The notes under the pieces were generated by a model. It saw only the letters and a list, made by a program, of their open reading frames with translations, was not told the origin of the DNA and did no database searches. This document shows, piece after piece, positions 8,996 through 17,338 of a stretch of DNA of 40,384 bases (position 1 is the stretch's first letter; each line of letters starts with the position of its first letter). Location: positions 1-40,384 of the forward strand of contig CALGDE010000152.1 of NCBI GenBank assembly GCA_937883785.1, written 5' to 3'. This stretch comes from an uncultured cyanobacterium (GTDB lineage: Bacteria; Cyanobacteriota; Cyanobacteriia; CACIAM-69d). The translations under genes were made by a program, and so were the position numbers.

Positions 8996-9142
8996 GACTT
9001 ACGCAGAATGGGTACGCCCTCATCCCCCAGCCCCTTCTCCCTAAGGAGAAGGGGAGCAAGAGTCAGCAAAGACTCGAGTCTGAAGTCCCTCTCCCCGGGG
9101 AGAGGGATTTAGGGTGAGGGCTTCAGAGGTTTTGCGTGAGTC
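8996..9142. mobile_element. MITE-like inverted-repeat element upstream of recF
   Basis: The ends are imperfect inverted repeats: GACTTACGCA at 8996-9005 and TGCGTGAGTC at 9133-9142 (9 of 10 match). Inside is a long palindromic core from CCCTCATCCC (9017) to GGGTGAGGG (9120), with nested hairpins CTTCTCC/GGAGAAG and CTCTCCCCGGGGAGAG. There is no coding capacity. Short non-autonomous elements with GACTTACGCA-type ends are widespread in cyanobacteria, by general recollection. It sits between the Ca2+-ATPase stop and the recF start. A truncated relative of its inner core (CCTCACCCTAAAT, TTCTCCCTAGGGAG) appears near 33045-33080. Confidence 0.65.
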
Positions 9143-9163
9143 TTGATACTTAAAACTCACGCC

Positions 9164-12100
9164 CTAAGACTTACGCCGCCAAAACCAGCGGAAAAATAAT
9201 TTCTCGCCTTCAATCCACAGCAGCACCAACGCGCTAACGCCCAAACACACCAGCAGTTCCAGCCCGTCCAGGGGCACCGTGCCAAAGAAGGCGCTAATGG
9301 GGGGCACATACACCAAAATAAATTGCAGCACGATGGTCACCAACACCGACCAAAGGATGTAGGGATTGGAAAATAAATCCATTTCGATAATCAACTTGCG
9401 GTCCGAACGAACGGCGATCGCATGCCCCATTTGCGACACACACAAAGTGGTAAACACCATCGTTTTCCAACTGTCCTTCTGCAAATGCTCGGCGGCATTG
9501 GCGTGGTCGTAGGCCCACAACATGAGCAACACCGTGGTGATGGCAAACACGATACCGATGCGCACCATATAAAATCCCAGCCCCCGCGCAAAAATGCTTT
9601 CCTCCGGCGGGTGCGGCGGACGCTCCATCATATCCGGCGTGGACGGCTCCACCGCCAACGCCAGCGCGGGCAACCCATCCGTCACCAAATTCATCCATAA
9701 AATTTGCAGCGGACTTAGGGGCACCAAATCGGCATTGCCCGACAGCATCGCCGCCGGTAGCACCATGGGAGCCGCTGCGATCGTCAACACCTCGCCAATA
9801 TTCGATCCCAAAATGTATTTCACAAACCGGCGGATATTGTCGTACACCACCCGCCCCTCTTCCGTCGCCGCCACAATGGACGTGAAATTATCGTCCAGCA
9901 ACACCATATCGCTCGCTTCCTTACTCACGTCGGTGCCGGTAATGCCCATGGCGATACCAATATTTGCCTGTTTCAACGCCGGAGCATCATTCACCCCATC
10001 GCCAGTCATCGCCACAATCCGCCCCTGCCGTTGGAGAGCTTTAACGATCCGCAGCTTATGCTCTGGCGACACCCGTGCATACACCGATGCCGCAGCCGCT
10101 TCCGTTTCCAACTCCGCATCGGTCATCGGTTCCAGTTCCTTGCCGGTGAGCACCCGATCGCCCGCATCACAAATCCCCAACTGCTGAGCGATCGCCCGCG
10201 CCGTAAGCCGGTGGTCGCCCGTAATCATCACCGGTCGAATGCCTGCCCGACGACACCGCTTCACCGCCTCCGCCGCCTCCGGTCGCGCCGCATCGATCAT
10301 TCCCACCAGCCCCAGCCAAATCAGCTCGCTTTCGGGATTATCATTGCCCGTTTCATGGGGAAGCCGATCCCAACAGCGATAGGCAAAACCCAGCACCCGC
10401 AGCCCTTCCCCCGCCAAGCGATCGTTGTTGTCCATAATTCGCGATCGCAACCCCTCAGACAACGGCACTACCCGACTGCCCTGCTGGACAAAATCACAGC
10501 CCTGCAACACCAGCTCCGGCGATCCCTTGGTCCACATTAAAAAGCCGGGCACCGTTTTCGCCGTTTGCAGGGGTAATAGGGGAAATAGGCGATCGTCAGG
10601 AGCGGTGCCGCCGGTTTTGACAAATACGCTCATACGCTTGCGGTCCGACGAAAACGGAATTTCCGCCACCCGAGGAAACTGACGACTCCACACTTCCTGC
10701 ACAATATTGGCCTTGCCCGCCAGGGCCAACAGCCCTCCTTCCGTGGGATCCCCCAAAATCCCCCACACCAAATCTCCTTTGCCCTGGGCGCTTTTCTTCC
10801 GTTTATTCTGCTTCCCCTGGGCACCCCCGCTTTTCTGCCCGTTATCCGCAGGCATTTGCCGCAGCACCGCATCGTTACACAACACCGCCGCCACTAACAG
10901 CAGCTGCAAATCGGGATGTTGCTGGGCCAACGTTGCCGGAGCTAGAGCCGCTTCTGGATTGGGGGGGAGCGATCGCCCCTGGGCTGCTAAATCCTGATCC
11001 GTCACCCGATAAAACAACCCAAAGGGATCGTAACCTTCGCCGGTAATTTGCCAGGAGCGCCCCGCCAGCTCCAACGTTTGCACCACCATTTTGTTTTGGG
11101 TCAAGGTGCCGGTTTTGTCGGAACAAATCGTCGTAACCGATCCCAAGGTCTCCACCGCTGGCAGCTTACGAATCAACGCCTGTCGCCGCACCATCCGCTG
11201 GGTGCCCAACGCCAGGGTCACCGTAATCACTGCTGGGAGCCCCTCCGGCACCACCGCCACCGCCATACTCAGGGACACCTCCAAAAGCTGGCGAAATGCC
11301 CCAAAGCCCAACCCAATGGTGCCCACTACCATCACCAGCGCCACCAAGGTCATCGATCCTAGCACCAGCACATTGCCCAACTGGTTCATGCGCTGCTGAA
11401 GCGGGGTTTCCTCCGACTCCACCCCCTGGATCATGGCTGCAATTTTCCCCAGCTCCGTGGTCATGCCGGTGTTAGTGACCAAAATCTTAGCGCGACCGTA
11501 GGTGGCTTCCGTGCCTTGGAACACCAGGTTAATGCGATCGCCTAGCGCCGCATCGTCCTCCAAAATTTCCGTGGCGCTCTTATCCACTCCCTGGGCTTCA
11601 CCGGTGAGGGCCGCCTCCTGCACCTGAAAACTAACCGCCTCCAAAATGCGCCCATCCGCCGCCACCTGGGAGCCCGCCTCCACCACCATCACGTCCCCCG
11701 GCACCAACTCCCGAGCGTCCACCTCCCCAAATTCCCCATCCCGCAGCACCCGCACCCGCGGTGACGACAATTGCTTCAACGCCGCCAGTGCCTTCTCCGC
11801 CCGGCTTTCTTGCACATACCCCAACACCGCATTTAAAAACACGATGGTAAAAATGGCGATCGCATCTTTCGGAAACGGAAAACTCCCCGCCGCCATGCCC
11901 TCATAAATATCCAGCCCCGCCGACACAAACGCCACCCCAATCAGCAGCAGCAGCATAATGTCCTGAAACTGCTCAATTAAAATCTGCCAGCCGCTACGTC
12001 CCCCCTGATCCTGAATTTCGTTAGGACCAAACTGCTTCGTCCGCGATCGCGCCTCCACCAAGGTGAGTCCCACTTCCGAATCGGACTCCAACCGCGCCAG

Positions 12101-12178
12101 GACCGCCTCCCCAGAAAGGGTGTGCCACCGGGTCGAGCCCTTTGCAACGGTTACAGAGGAAGCGGTGTCAGCAGCCAT
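9164..12178 (-). CDS. pacL: Calcium-transporting P-type ATPase (SERCA/PacL type)
   Basis: A P2A-type ATPase of 1004 residues that would export Ca2+ from the cytoplasm using ATP. Domains in order: cation-ATPase N-terminal domain, membrane helices M1-M2, actuator domain with LTGEA, M3-M4 with VPEGLPA, the phosphorylation site DKTGTLT (Asp354), the nucleotide domain, the hinge with TGDGVNDAP, then M5-M10. Ca2+-site residues of the SERCA type are visible in M4 (PEGLPA), M5 (NIGEV) and M6 (NLVTDGLPA), which separates it from H+, Na+/K+ and heavy-metal pumps. M8 lacks the SERCA Glu (here CVSQMGH), as in other bacterial pumps. The nucleotide domain carries a Lys/Gln/Gly-rich insert near residues 450-475 (GKQNKRKK region). 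The symbol is by similarity to cyanobacterial PacL. Confidence 0.9.
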   Translation of the reverse strand: MAADTASSVTVAKGSTRWHTLSGEAVLARLESDSEVGLTLVEARSRTKQFGPNEIQDQGGRSGWQILIEQFQDIMLLLLIGVAFVSAGLDIYEGMAAGSFPFPKDAIAIFTIVFLNAVLGYVQESRAEKALAALKQLSSPRVRVLRDGEFGEVDARELVPGDVMVVEAGSQVAADGRILEAVSFQVQEAALTGEAQGVDKSATEILEDDAALGDRINLVFQGTEATYGRAKILVTNTGMTTELGKIAAMIQGVESEETPLQQRMNQLGNVLVLGSMTLVALVMVVGTIGLGFGAFRQLLEVSLSMAVAVVPEGLPAVITVTLALGTQRMVRRQALIRKLPAVETLGSVTTICSDKTGTLTQNKMVVQTLELAGRSWQITGEGYDPFGLFYRVTDQDLAAQGRSLPPNPEAALAPATLAQQHPDLQLLLVAAVLCNDAVLRQMPADNGQKSGGAQGKQNKRKKSAQGKGDLVWGILGDPTEGGLLALAGKANIVQEVWSRQFPRVAEIPFSSDRKRMSVFVKTGGTAPDDRLFPLLPLQTAKTVPGFLMWTKGSPELVLQGCDFVQQGSRVVPLSEGLRSRIMDNNDRLAGEGLRVLGFAYRCWDRLPHETGNDNPESELIWLGLVGMIDAARPEAAEAVKRCRRAGIRPVMITGDHRLTARAIAQQLGICDAGDRVLTGKELEPMTDAELETEAAAASVYARVSPEHKLRIVKALQRQGRIVAMTGDGVNDAPALKQANIGIAMGITGTDVSKEASDMVLLDDNFTSIVAATEEGRVVYDNIRRFVKYILGSNIGEVLTIAAAPMVLPAAMLSGNADLVPLSPLQILWMNLVTDGLPALALAVEPSTPDMMERPPHPPEESIFARGLGFYMVRIGIVFAITTVLLMLWAYDHANAAEHLQKDSWKTMVFTTLCVSQMGHAIAVRSDRKLIIEMDLFSNPYILWSVLVTIVLQFILVYVPPISAFFGTVPLDGLELLVCLGVSALVLLWIEGEKLFFRWFWRRKS

Positions 12179-12614
12179 AGCGTTATTGCTTGTAAAGTCA
12201 GTGAACGGATTCAGTAAAAACGGTAAAAAACAGTAAAAACCGTCAGGAAGCTATCGATGGCTAACGAGCTGGAATAGAACGAGCCAGAACAAAAGGAACA
12301 CCAGATTTTCCCTAAATCTCAACTATTAAAGGGGAACTCCAATGACGGTGCACCTTACGCCAGGTTCACCTTACGCCAGGGTAGATGGGGCCCCATAAAA
12401 ACCAGCCACCGCCGAAAAACTGGGCATATAAAAATTGGGTATATAAAAATTAGGCACACAGTAAACCCCCCAACAAACCTGCTAGGGGGTTGACCCAAAG
12501 GCTATTACCCAAGGGTACTCAAGGAAATAATCCAGCGCCCACTACCGTTAAGAGTTACATCTAAAGAAATAGATAGGGGTGGTACGGAAAATGGGCAATC
12601 TTCACGGGCGCTCC
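12179..12614. other. 436-bp intergenic region with short direct repeats
   Basis: This lies between the GNAT gene and the P-type ATPase, both leftward. It contains two adjacent copies of a CACCTTACGCCAGG-type repeat (about 12350-12380), two copies of ATATAAAAATT (about 12425-12452), and a terminator-like hairpin at 12463-12491. The stretch 12179-12310 probably holds the ATPase promoter. No gene is seen. Confidence 0.4.
12463..12491 (-). terminator. Terminator-like hairpin after the GNAT gene
   Basis: On the minus strand AACCCCC, a loop of about 13 nt, then GGGGGGTTT. It lies about 125 bp downstream of the double-GNAT stop and is followed by only a short T run, so it is a plausible rather than strong terminator. 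Confidence 0.5.
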
Positions 12615-13856
12615 CTAGGTGGCGTCGGGGGATTGGGGACCGGAGCTGTCGTAATTTTGAGGCTGTTCGTCCTGGGCACCAAACAGGGTATCTAGCTGGT
12701 CCCAGTCCCAGCGATCGCCCCAGTCGCTCCAGGGAGACGAAAGCCCTGCCGGACCACCCCAAAACATGCGTCCCCCACCTGCCAACGGCTTAGCTGGTTT
12801 CAGCCCCTGCAACACTTCCTGTCGCCAGCTCTCCAAAGGACGCATCCGAGACTCGCGCAACTTGTGCCACACGGATCGGGCTAGGAGCAACGTATGCTGA
12901 CCTCGCTGGGCCCCAATAGACTCGAAATAAGCCTCCCGCTCCGGCTGGTAGTCCGCCGAAGTGAGTATCAACGACTGTTCCGGGAGCGATCGCGCCATGT
13001 GGGCCATTTGCCGCAGCAGTTCCGGATAGAGCCAAGTGTAAGCAGGATGCACTGTCAAATCTGCCTGGTGGGGCACCTCACCATCGCGGCTAGACGTTAG
13101 CCCGCAATAGCCGATCGCCGCCTTCCGCTGAGGCTCAAACACATAGCCCCGATTACTTTGTAAACCGCGAACGCTGCGCTTTCCGCCCTGCACCGCCGCA
13201 TCCAACACCGACGTACGAAAATCATCCACGTGGCGATCAAACACCTGGCGCACATGGGGAGGCATTGCCGCCGTATCTAACTGGTAAAGCAGCGGCGCGT
13301 CAGCGTTGGTCACCGGCATAAAGTTGGGCAACCCCATGGGCTGTTCCGTCAGCTCCTGCAGTTGCTCCGCCGACAAGGTCCAATAGGTGTGCTGGGCCAA
13401 CGGCTGAAATCCATTTTGCCGATACGTGGCTAGGGCGTTTTTGCAATTAACGTCCACCTCCAACATCCACGTGCGTGCTTCCCAAATGGTCTCAAAGCAG
13501 TGGCGTAACAGCTCTGATCCAATGCCCTGATTGCGGGACGCCGCCGGGATATGAGCCTGTTTCACCCGCCAAGTGCTGCGGGTACAGTTGGCGGGCTCCA
13601 CCCATACCGCCCCCAATGGCTGGCGATCGCGCACCGCCACGTAAATATCAAGGGCGTGCTGCAACGGGTTGGGAAACCACCGCAACATTCGCAAGCTGCC
13701 GTACCACTGTTGCGCCTGGCTCCAGTCAGACTTTTGCGCTCCCACCAAACCCATATCGCTGGGGTCTGCCATTGCCTGCTCCACAATGCTGTCCAGGTCT
13801 CGATGGTGGGCCAGGCGAAGGGTTACGTCGGCGTTTTGGGGAAGGAAAGGGGTCAT
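12615..13856 (-). CDS. GNAT-family N-acetyltransferase, probable tandem-GNAT protein
   Basis: A 413-residue protein. The N-terminal half (about 10-165) is a GNAT domain: strand LGAVWVEP, the acetyl-CoA pyrophosphate loop RNQGIGSELL near 130, and the C-terminal strand ALATYRQNGFQPLAQ typical of the fold. Residues about 180-345 look like a second, diverged GNAT copy (KAAIGYCGL strand, LTVHPAY, then a helix with LPEQSLILTSADYQ and a final YFESIGAQR) without a clear acetyl-CoA loop. The C-terminal 60 residues are Gly/Pro/Ser-rich and probably disordered. Neighbours do not reveal the substrate. The first-domain call is firm and the second is inferred from the strand pattern. Confidence 0.75.
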   Translation of the reverse strand: MTPFLPQNADVTLRLAHHRDLDSIVEQAMADPSDMGLVGAQKSDWSQAQQWYGSLRMLRWFPNPLQHALDIYVAVRDRQPLGAVWVEPANCTRSTWRVKQAHIPAASRNQGIGSELLRHCFETIWEARTWMLEVDVNCKNALATYRQNGFQPLAQHTYWTLSAEQLQELTEQPMGLPNFMPVTNADAPLLYQLDTAAMPPHVRQVFDRHVDDFRTSVLDAAVQGGKRSVRGLQSNRGYVFEPQRKAAIGYCGLTSSRDGEVPHQADLTVHPAYTWLYPELLRQMAHMARSLPEQSLILTSADYQPEREAYFESIGAQRGQHTLLLARSVWHKLRESRMRPLESWRQEVLQGLKPAKPLAGGGRMFWGGPAGLSSPWSDWGDRWDWDQLDTLFGAQDEQPQNYDSSGPQSPDAT

Positions 13857-14481
13857 GGTTCGGGAAAGAGACGGACAACAGAAGTTGCAGCAAGTAAGGG
13901 GTTATTTCAAATAGCTGCCGTGATGGAAAAGGGAAAAATTAGATCGTTTGGCTACGGAAACAGCCGTCAGCACCAATGCCAAGCATTGGGAAAAACCTTT
14001 GTGATTAGTCGTTCTAGTGCTGGGAATATCGCTAGGCATTGCTTACATGGCTTCCTTAACTTTAACGTGTTCTTCTTTATTTGCTTTCCATGGGGACCGC
14101 TGGCTTCGGTTTTCTGCGCCTATTTTGGGTGACTTCCCGCCAGATATCCTGCCGCTGCCCCCACAAAACCCCGCAAAAATCATCTCCCTTGGACGTGCCA
14201 AACGGTCAAAGGATTCCACCTAATTTATTTGATATTTATCTGATCAAAGCTTTACCTTGCCGCTCATTTAACGACGGGGCTAGAGGTGAAAGGCGATCCC
14301 CGCTGTGGGGATCACGTGCCCCAGGGATCATCGCCAGAAACGGCGAATAAGTGGGGCATAAGTTCAGTTTGGTATTGCAAAGCCCCGAGAAACTCCCTAC
14401 ACTTTGCAAATTGTTACCCCTTAGTTTTCCCGTCTTCAATCAATCTTAATTGAGTTATTGCGCGTGTCTTTGAAAACTCCC
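13857..14481. other. Gene-free region with structured leader upstream of cruF
   Basis: About 620 bp between the divergent GNAT and cruF genes. The first 380 bp show no convincing codon pattern. Bases 14290-14410 are rich in inverted repeats. GATCCCC/GGGGATC is a perfect hairpin (14295-14313). GGCGATCCC (14292-14300) can alternatively pair with GGGATCATCGCC (14324-14335). TTGCAAAG (14375-14382) pairs with CTTTGCAA (14402-14409). This may be a 5' leader or a small RNA. It does not match a riboswitch class I recognise. Confidence 0.4.
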
Positions 14482-15411
14482 ATGAAGCAACTGGTTATTG
14501 CTGAAAACGCCTCCTTGGGCGGTCACGTGGTGGCTATGACCTTTGGTCTGTGTGGTTTGTTGCTGGTGTTGCCGAACCCAGACTTTATCGCCAGCCTGCC
14601 GCCTTTTGGTTTGAAAGCTTTTGAACTCAGCATGGGACAGGGGGGCGTAGGCTATATCGTTCTAGGGGCGATCGCCGTGGCGTTGTTCCTATATCGCACC
14701 TTAGGATTGCGCAGTTGTTTAACCTTTATGGTGCCGTCCATTGCCCTATCCCTGTCCAGCGAACTACTGGGCACTAGCACGGGCTTTCCCTTTGGGTCAT
14801 ATCACTACTTAACGGGGCTGGGCTACAAGGTGGCGGGACTGGTGCCGTTTACGATTCCCCTGTCTTGGTTCTATATGGGGGCAGTGTGCTACGTGTTGGC
14901 GCGCAATGGACTGGAGCGGCTGGGGCTGCGGGGATGGCTACGAGGGATGGCGGCGATCGCACTGGGAGCAGTGTTTTTAACCAGCTGGGATTTGGTGCTA
15001 GACCCGGCCATGAGCCAAACCTCTTTCCCCTTCTGGCAGTTTGAGGAGCTGGGGGAATTTTTTGGAATGCCCTACCGCAACCTAAGCGGCTGGTGGGGAA
15101 CGGGGGTTGTGTTTATGACCGTGGCGGCGTTGTTTTGGCCCTCGGAGCCGTTGAACCTTAAGCGATCGCAGCTAACCCTGCCAATGTTGACCTATATCGT
15201 TAATTTTGCCTTTGGTGCAGTGATTACGGTGACTTCGTTGGATCCTGGCTTCTGGGTGCCCACGGCCTTAAGTGTATTGACCGGGGTGGTGCCGGTAATT
15301 GCTTGCTGGTGGATTGCGGGCGATCGCGCTGAAGCAGACGCGGTGGGCAAGGCTTCCACCTCTGGATCGTCTTCGGCGGCGCCTTCCCTGAAACCAGTAA
15401 CCACAAAATGA
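14482..15411 (+). CDS. cruF: CruF-type carotenoid 1',2'-hydratase
   Basis: An integral membrane protein of 309 residues with about seven hydrophobic helices, matching the CruF family that hydrates the psi end of gamma-carotene-type carotenoids (1'-hydroxylation) on the route to myxol glycosides. Recognisable conserved stretches are SSELLGTSTGFPFGSYHY near 100, PLSWFYMG, and WDLVLDPAMS near 180, whose acidic residues are typical of the family. ATG 14482 is used. GTG 14464 and TTG 14458 are in frame upstream and none has a good Shine-Dalgarno sequence. The next gene on the same strand is cruG, the following enzyme in the pathway, which strongly supports the call. A structured region precedes it and hairpins follow it. 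Confidence 0.88.
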   Translation: MKQLVIAENASLGGHVVAMTFGLCGLLLVLPNPDFIASLPPFGLKAFELSMGQGGVGYIVLGAIAVALFLYRTLGLRSCLTFMVPSIALSLSSELLGTSTGFPFGSYHYLTGLGYKVAGLVPFTIPLSWFYMGAVCYVLARNGLERLGLRGWLRGMAAIALGAVFLTSWDLVLDPAMSQTSFPFWQFEELGEFFGMPYRNLSGWWGTGVVFMTVAALFWPSEPLNLKRSQLTLPMLTYIVNFAFGAVITVTSLDPGFWVPTALSVLTGVVPVIACWWIAGDRAEADAVGKASTSGSSSAAPSLKPVTTK

Positions 15412-15426
15412 ATTAGTGATTCACTT

Positions 15427-15542
15427 CCCCCTTTTCGAGGGGGCTCAAGGGGGGCTCCCACTGCGCAGAGCTTTTTGAGATCTAGGGCTAGGGCTGACAT
15501 TATTGAGGATCCCCCTGCCTCCCTTACTGAGGGGGGCTTTTT
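15427..15542 (+). terminator. Two hairpins between cruF and cruG
   Basis: The first is CCCCC-TTTTCGA-GGGGG at 15427-15443. The second is CCCCCTGCCTC paired with GAGGGGGG around a CCTTACT loop, followed by CTTTTT (about 15511-15542), which looks like a rho-independent terminator. If active, cruG would depend on read-through or on its own promoter within 15543-15593. Confidence 0.5.
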
Positions 15543-15593
15543 CGAGGAAAATTTTTTACAGACATTAGGCAACGATAGGCAGCGAAGGGTGAT

Positions 15594-16814
15594 ATGTCAG
15601 ACGGTGAATTGACGGTGTGGTGCGCGATCGCCCTAGTGTTCGTTCTGTTTCAAGGCTCAGCCACCATTGTTCTCCTCAGTCGCCTGGTGAAAGGACCCAC
15701 CCGCCGTCGCCCTGTGACCCCGAAAAAAGCCACCGGCGATCAACTGGGTAAAGTATCCGTTATTATTCCTACCCTTAATGAAGCGGACCGTATTGCCCCC
15801 TGTCTGGAAGGGATCACCAAGCAAGGCTATGAACTGCGGGAGGCGATCGTGGTGGACAGCCGCTCCACCGACAACACCCAAGGGCTGGTCAAAACCCAAG
15901 CGGCAACGGATCCGCGCTTTCGCTTAATGGAAGATGCCCCCCTGCCGGAAAACTGGGTGGGACGTCCCTGGGCACTACACTCTGGCTATTTAGCCAGCTC
16001 AGAAAATAGTCAGTGGGTTTTAGGTATTGATGCGGACACCCAACCCCAGCCAGGGATGATTTCGGCGATTTTGGCGGCGGCAGAGGCAGAAGATTATGAT
16101 CTGGTGTCCTTTGCGCCCCAGTTTATTTTGAAAGATCCCGGCGAGCTAATTCTCCAGCCGGCATTGTTAATGACCTTGGTGTATCGCTACGGTCCCTCTG
16201 GTGCCAATCCAGATGGTCCTGATCGCGTTATGGCTAATGGGCAATGTTTTCTAGTCAAACGCTCTTGCCTCGATGCCGTTGAAGGCTACACCTGCGCCAG
16301 TGACTCGTTTTGCGACGACGTAACCTTGGCGCGAAAAATTGCTAGCCAGGGCTACAAAGTGGGCTTTCTCGATGGCGCCAAGGTGATCAAAGTACGCATG
16401 TACGAAGGGGCTAAGGAAACCTGGACCGAATGGGGGCGATCGCTCGATTTAAAAGACGCTGCCACCCCCGCCCAAGTGTGGAGTGACGTCGCCTTCCTCT
16501 CCGCTGTGCAGGGATTGCCGCTGCCTATGGCGATCGCCTTAGAAATTGCTCGCCTACAATCGGACCTCCCCCTCTGGGATACCCTTCCCCTGCAAATTCT
16601 CTTTTGGCTCAACGTCAGCCTGGTGGCTATTCGCTTCGCCCTAAATGCCGCCATCCTGGGTTCTTACGATCTACAGGGAGGGCTCTGGTCTTGGTTATTT
16701 TTCCTATCTCCCCTCGCCGATCCCCTCGCCGCCCTCCGCATTGCCCTTTCTTCAAGCCGGGTTCCCACCCAATGGCGAGGACGGCAATATTCAACGACTA
16801 ATCCAACAACCTAA
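15594..16814 (+). CDS. cruG: CruG-type carotenoid 2'-O-glycosyltransferase (GT2 family)
   Basis: A 406-residue membrane-anchored family 2 glycosyltransferase. There is an N-terminal membrane helix (about 5-28), then a GT-A domain starting VSVIIPTLNEADRI near 53. It contains VVDSRSTDNTQ and GIDADTQPQP (a DxD-type metal/nucleotide-sugar motif), and ends with two to three hydrophobic helices (about 320-395). CruG adds a sugar to the 2' hydroxyl during myxoxanthophyll synthesis. The position directly after cruF is the known cyanobacterial arrangement. The start ATG has GAAGGGTG just upstream. Without the neighbour it could only be called a GT2 enzyme. Confidence 0.85.
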   Translation: MSDGELTVWCAIALVFVLFQGSATIVLLSRLVKGPTRRRPVTPKKATGDQLGKVSVIIPTLNEADRIAPCLEGITKQGYELREAIVVDSRSTDNTQGLVKTQAATDPRFRLMEDAPLPENWVGRPWALHSGYLASSENSQWVLGIDADTQPQPGMISAILAAAEAEDYDLVSFAPQFILKDPGELILQPALLMTLVYRYGPSGANPDGPDRVMANGQCFLVKRSCLDAVEGYTCASDSFCDDVTLARKIASQGYKVGFLDGAKVIKVRMYEGAKETWTEWGRSLDLKDAATPAQVWSDVAFLSAVQGLPLPMAIALEIARLQSDLPLWDTLPLQILFWLNVSLVAIRFALNAAILGSYDLQGGLWSWLFFLSPLADPLAALRIALSSSRVPTQWRGRQYSTTNPTT

Positions 16815-16905
16815 GGGCTGTCACCAATTCAATCCTTAGACCAAAAGCCGTAGAGGCTTCAGTGCCCAAGTTATTCCCTAGAGTGTGCATGCTCTCCACT
16901 GGATT
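16811..16905 (+). repeat. Dispersed inverted-repeat element, copy 1
   Basis: It begins CTAAGGGCTGTCAC and continues with AAAGCCGTAGAGGCTTCAGTGCCC and GTGCATGCTCTCCACTG, which align with the element at 23211-23331 read on the minus strand. Its left end coincides with the cruG stop codon. The right terminal repeat is not recognisable. Confidence 0.45.
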
Positions 16906-17338
16906 GATCCCTGGAGCTCGATGATACGCGCCCGCCTCCGGTTAGTCTCACTGGCATGCCTACTGCAATTTACGGGACCTCAGCAAAAACGGGTTTTGAG
17001 ACCTGACTGATAAAAGACACCACCTCGCAGATCTGGACATTCTGGAGGATTTGCGGTGAACCTGGAGCACAGTCCTTTTCTTTGGGCATACTTATTTCAA
17101 CGTTTAAATTGCCTAAAAGCCCATTAAAAATTACTGATATGACGCTAGCGGGATAAAAAGCTAGGCTATAGGCTCTACGGCGTTAAGCGCGGAGTGCGGC
17201 AGAAACCCGGCTTTCTTGCTTCACCATCCGTAAACGCACTTAAGCCCGTCGTTTGCAACTGCCTTCGGTTTGCCATCGTTACATCTTCAGGCTGTACTGC
17301 TGTTTCTTTGCCATTGAATTCTTAAGGGGATTACCGTC
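16815..17338. other. 524-bp intergenic region, left part a dispersed repeat
   Basis: It begins with a member of the window's inverted-repeat family (16811-16905) that starts on the cruG stop codon. The remainder (16906-17320) has no gene. It contains a short hairpin AGAAACCCGGCTTTCT near 17201-17216 and should hold the promoter of the HPt gene. Confidence 0.4.

Noticed and set aside
13551-14132. 193-codon plus-strand frame
   Set aside because: It mostly overlaps the GNAT gene antisense and has no protein-like features beyond it.
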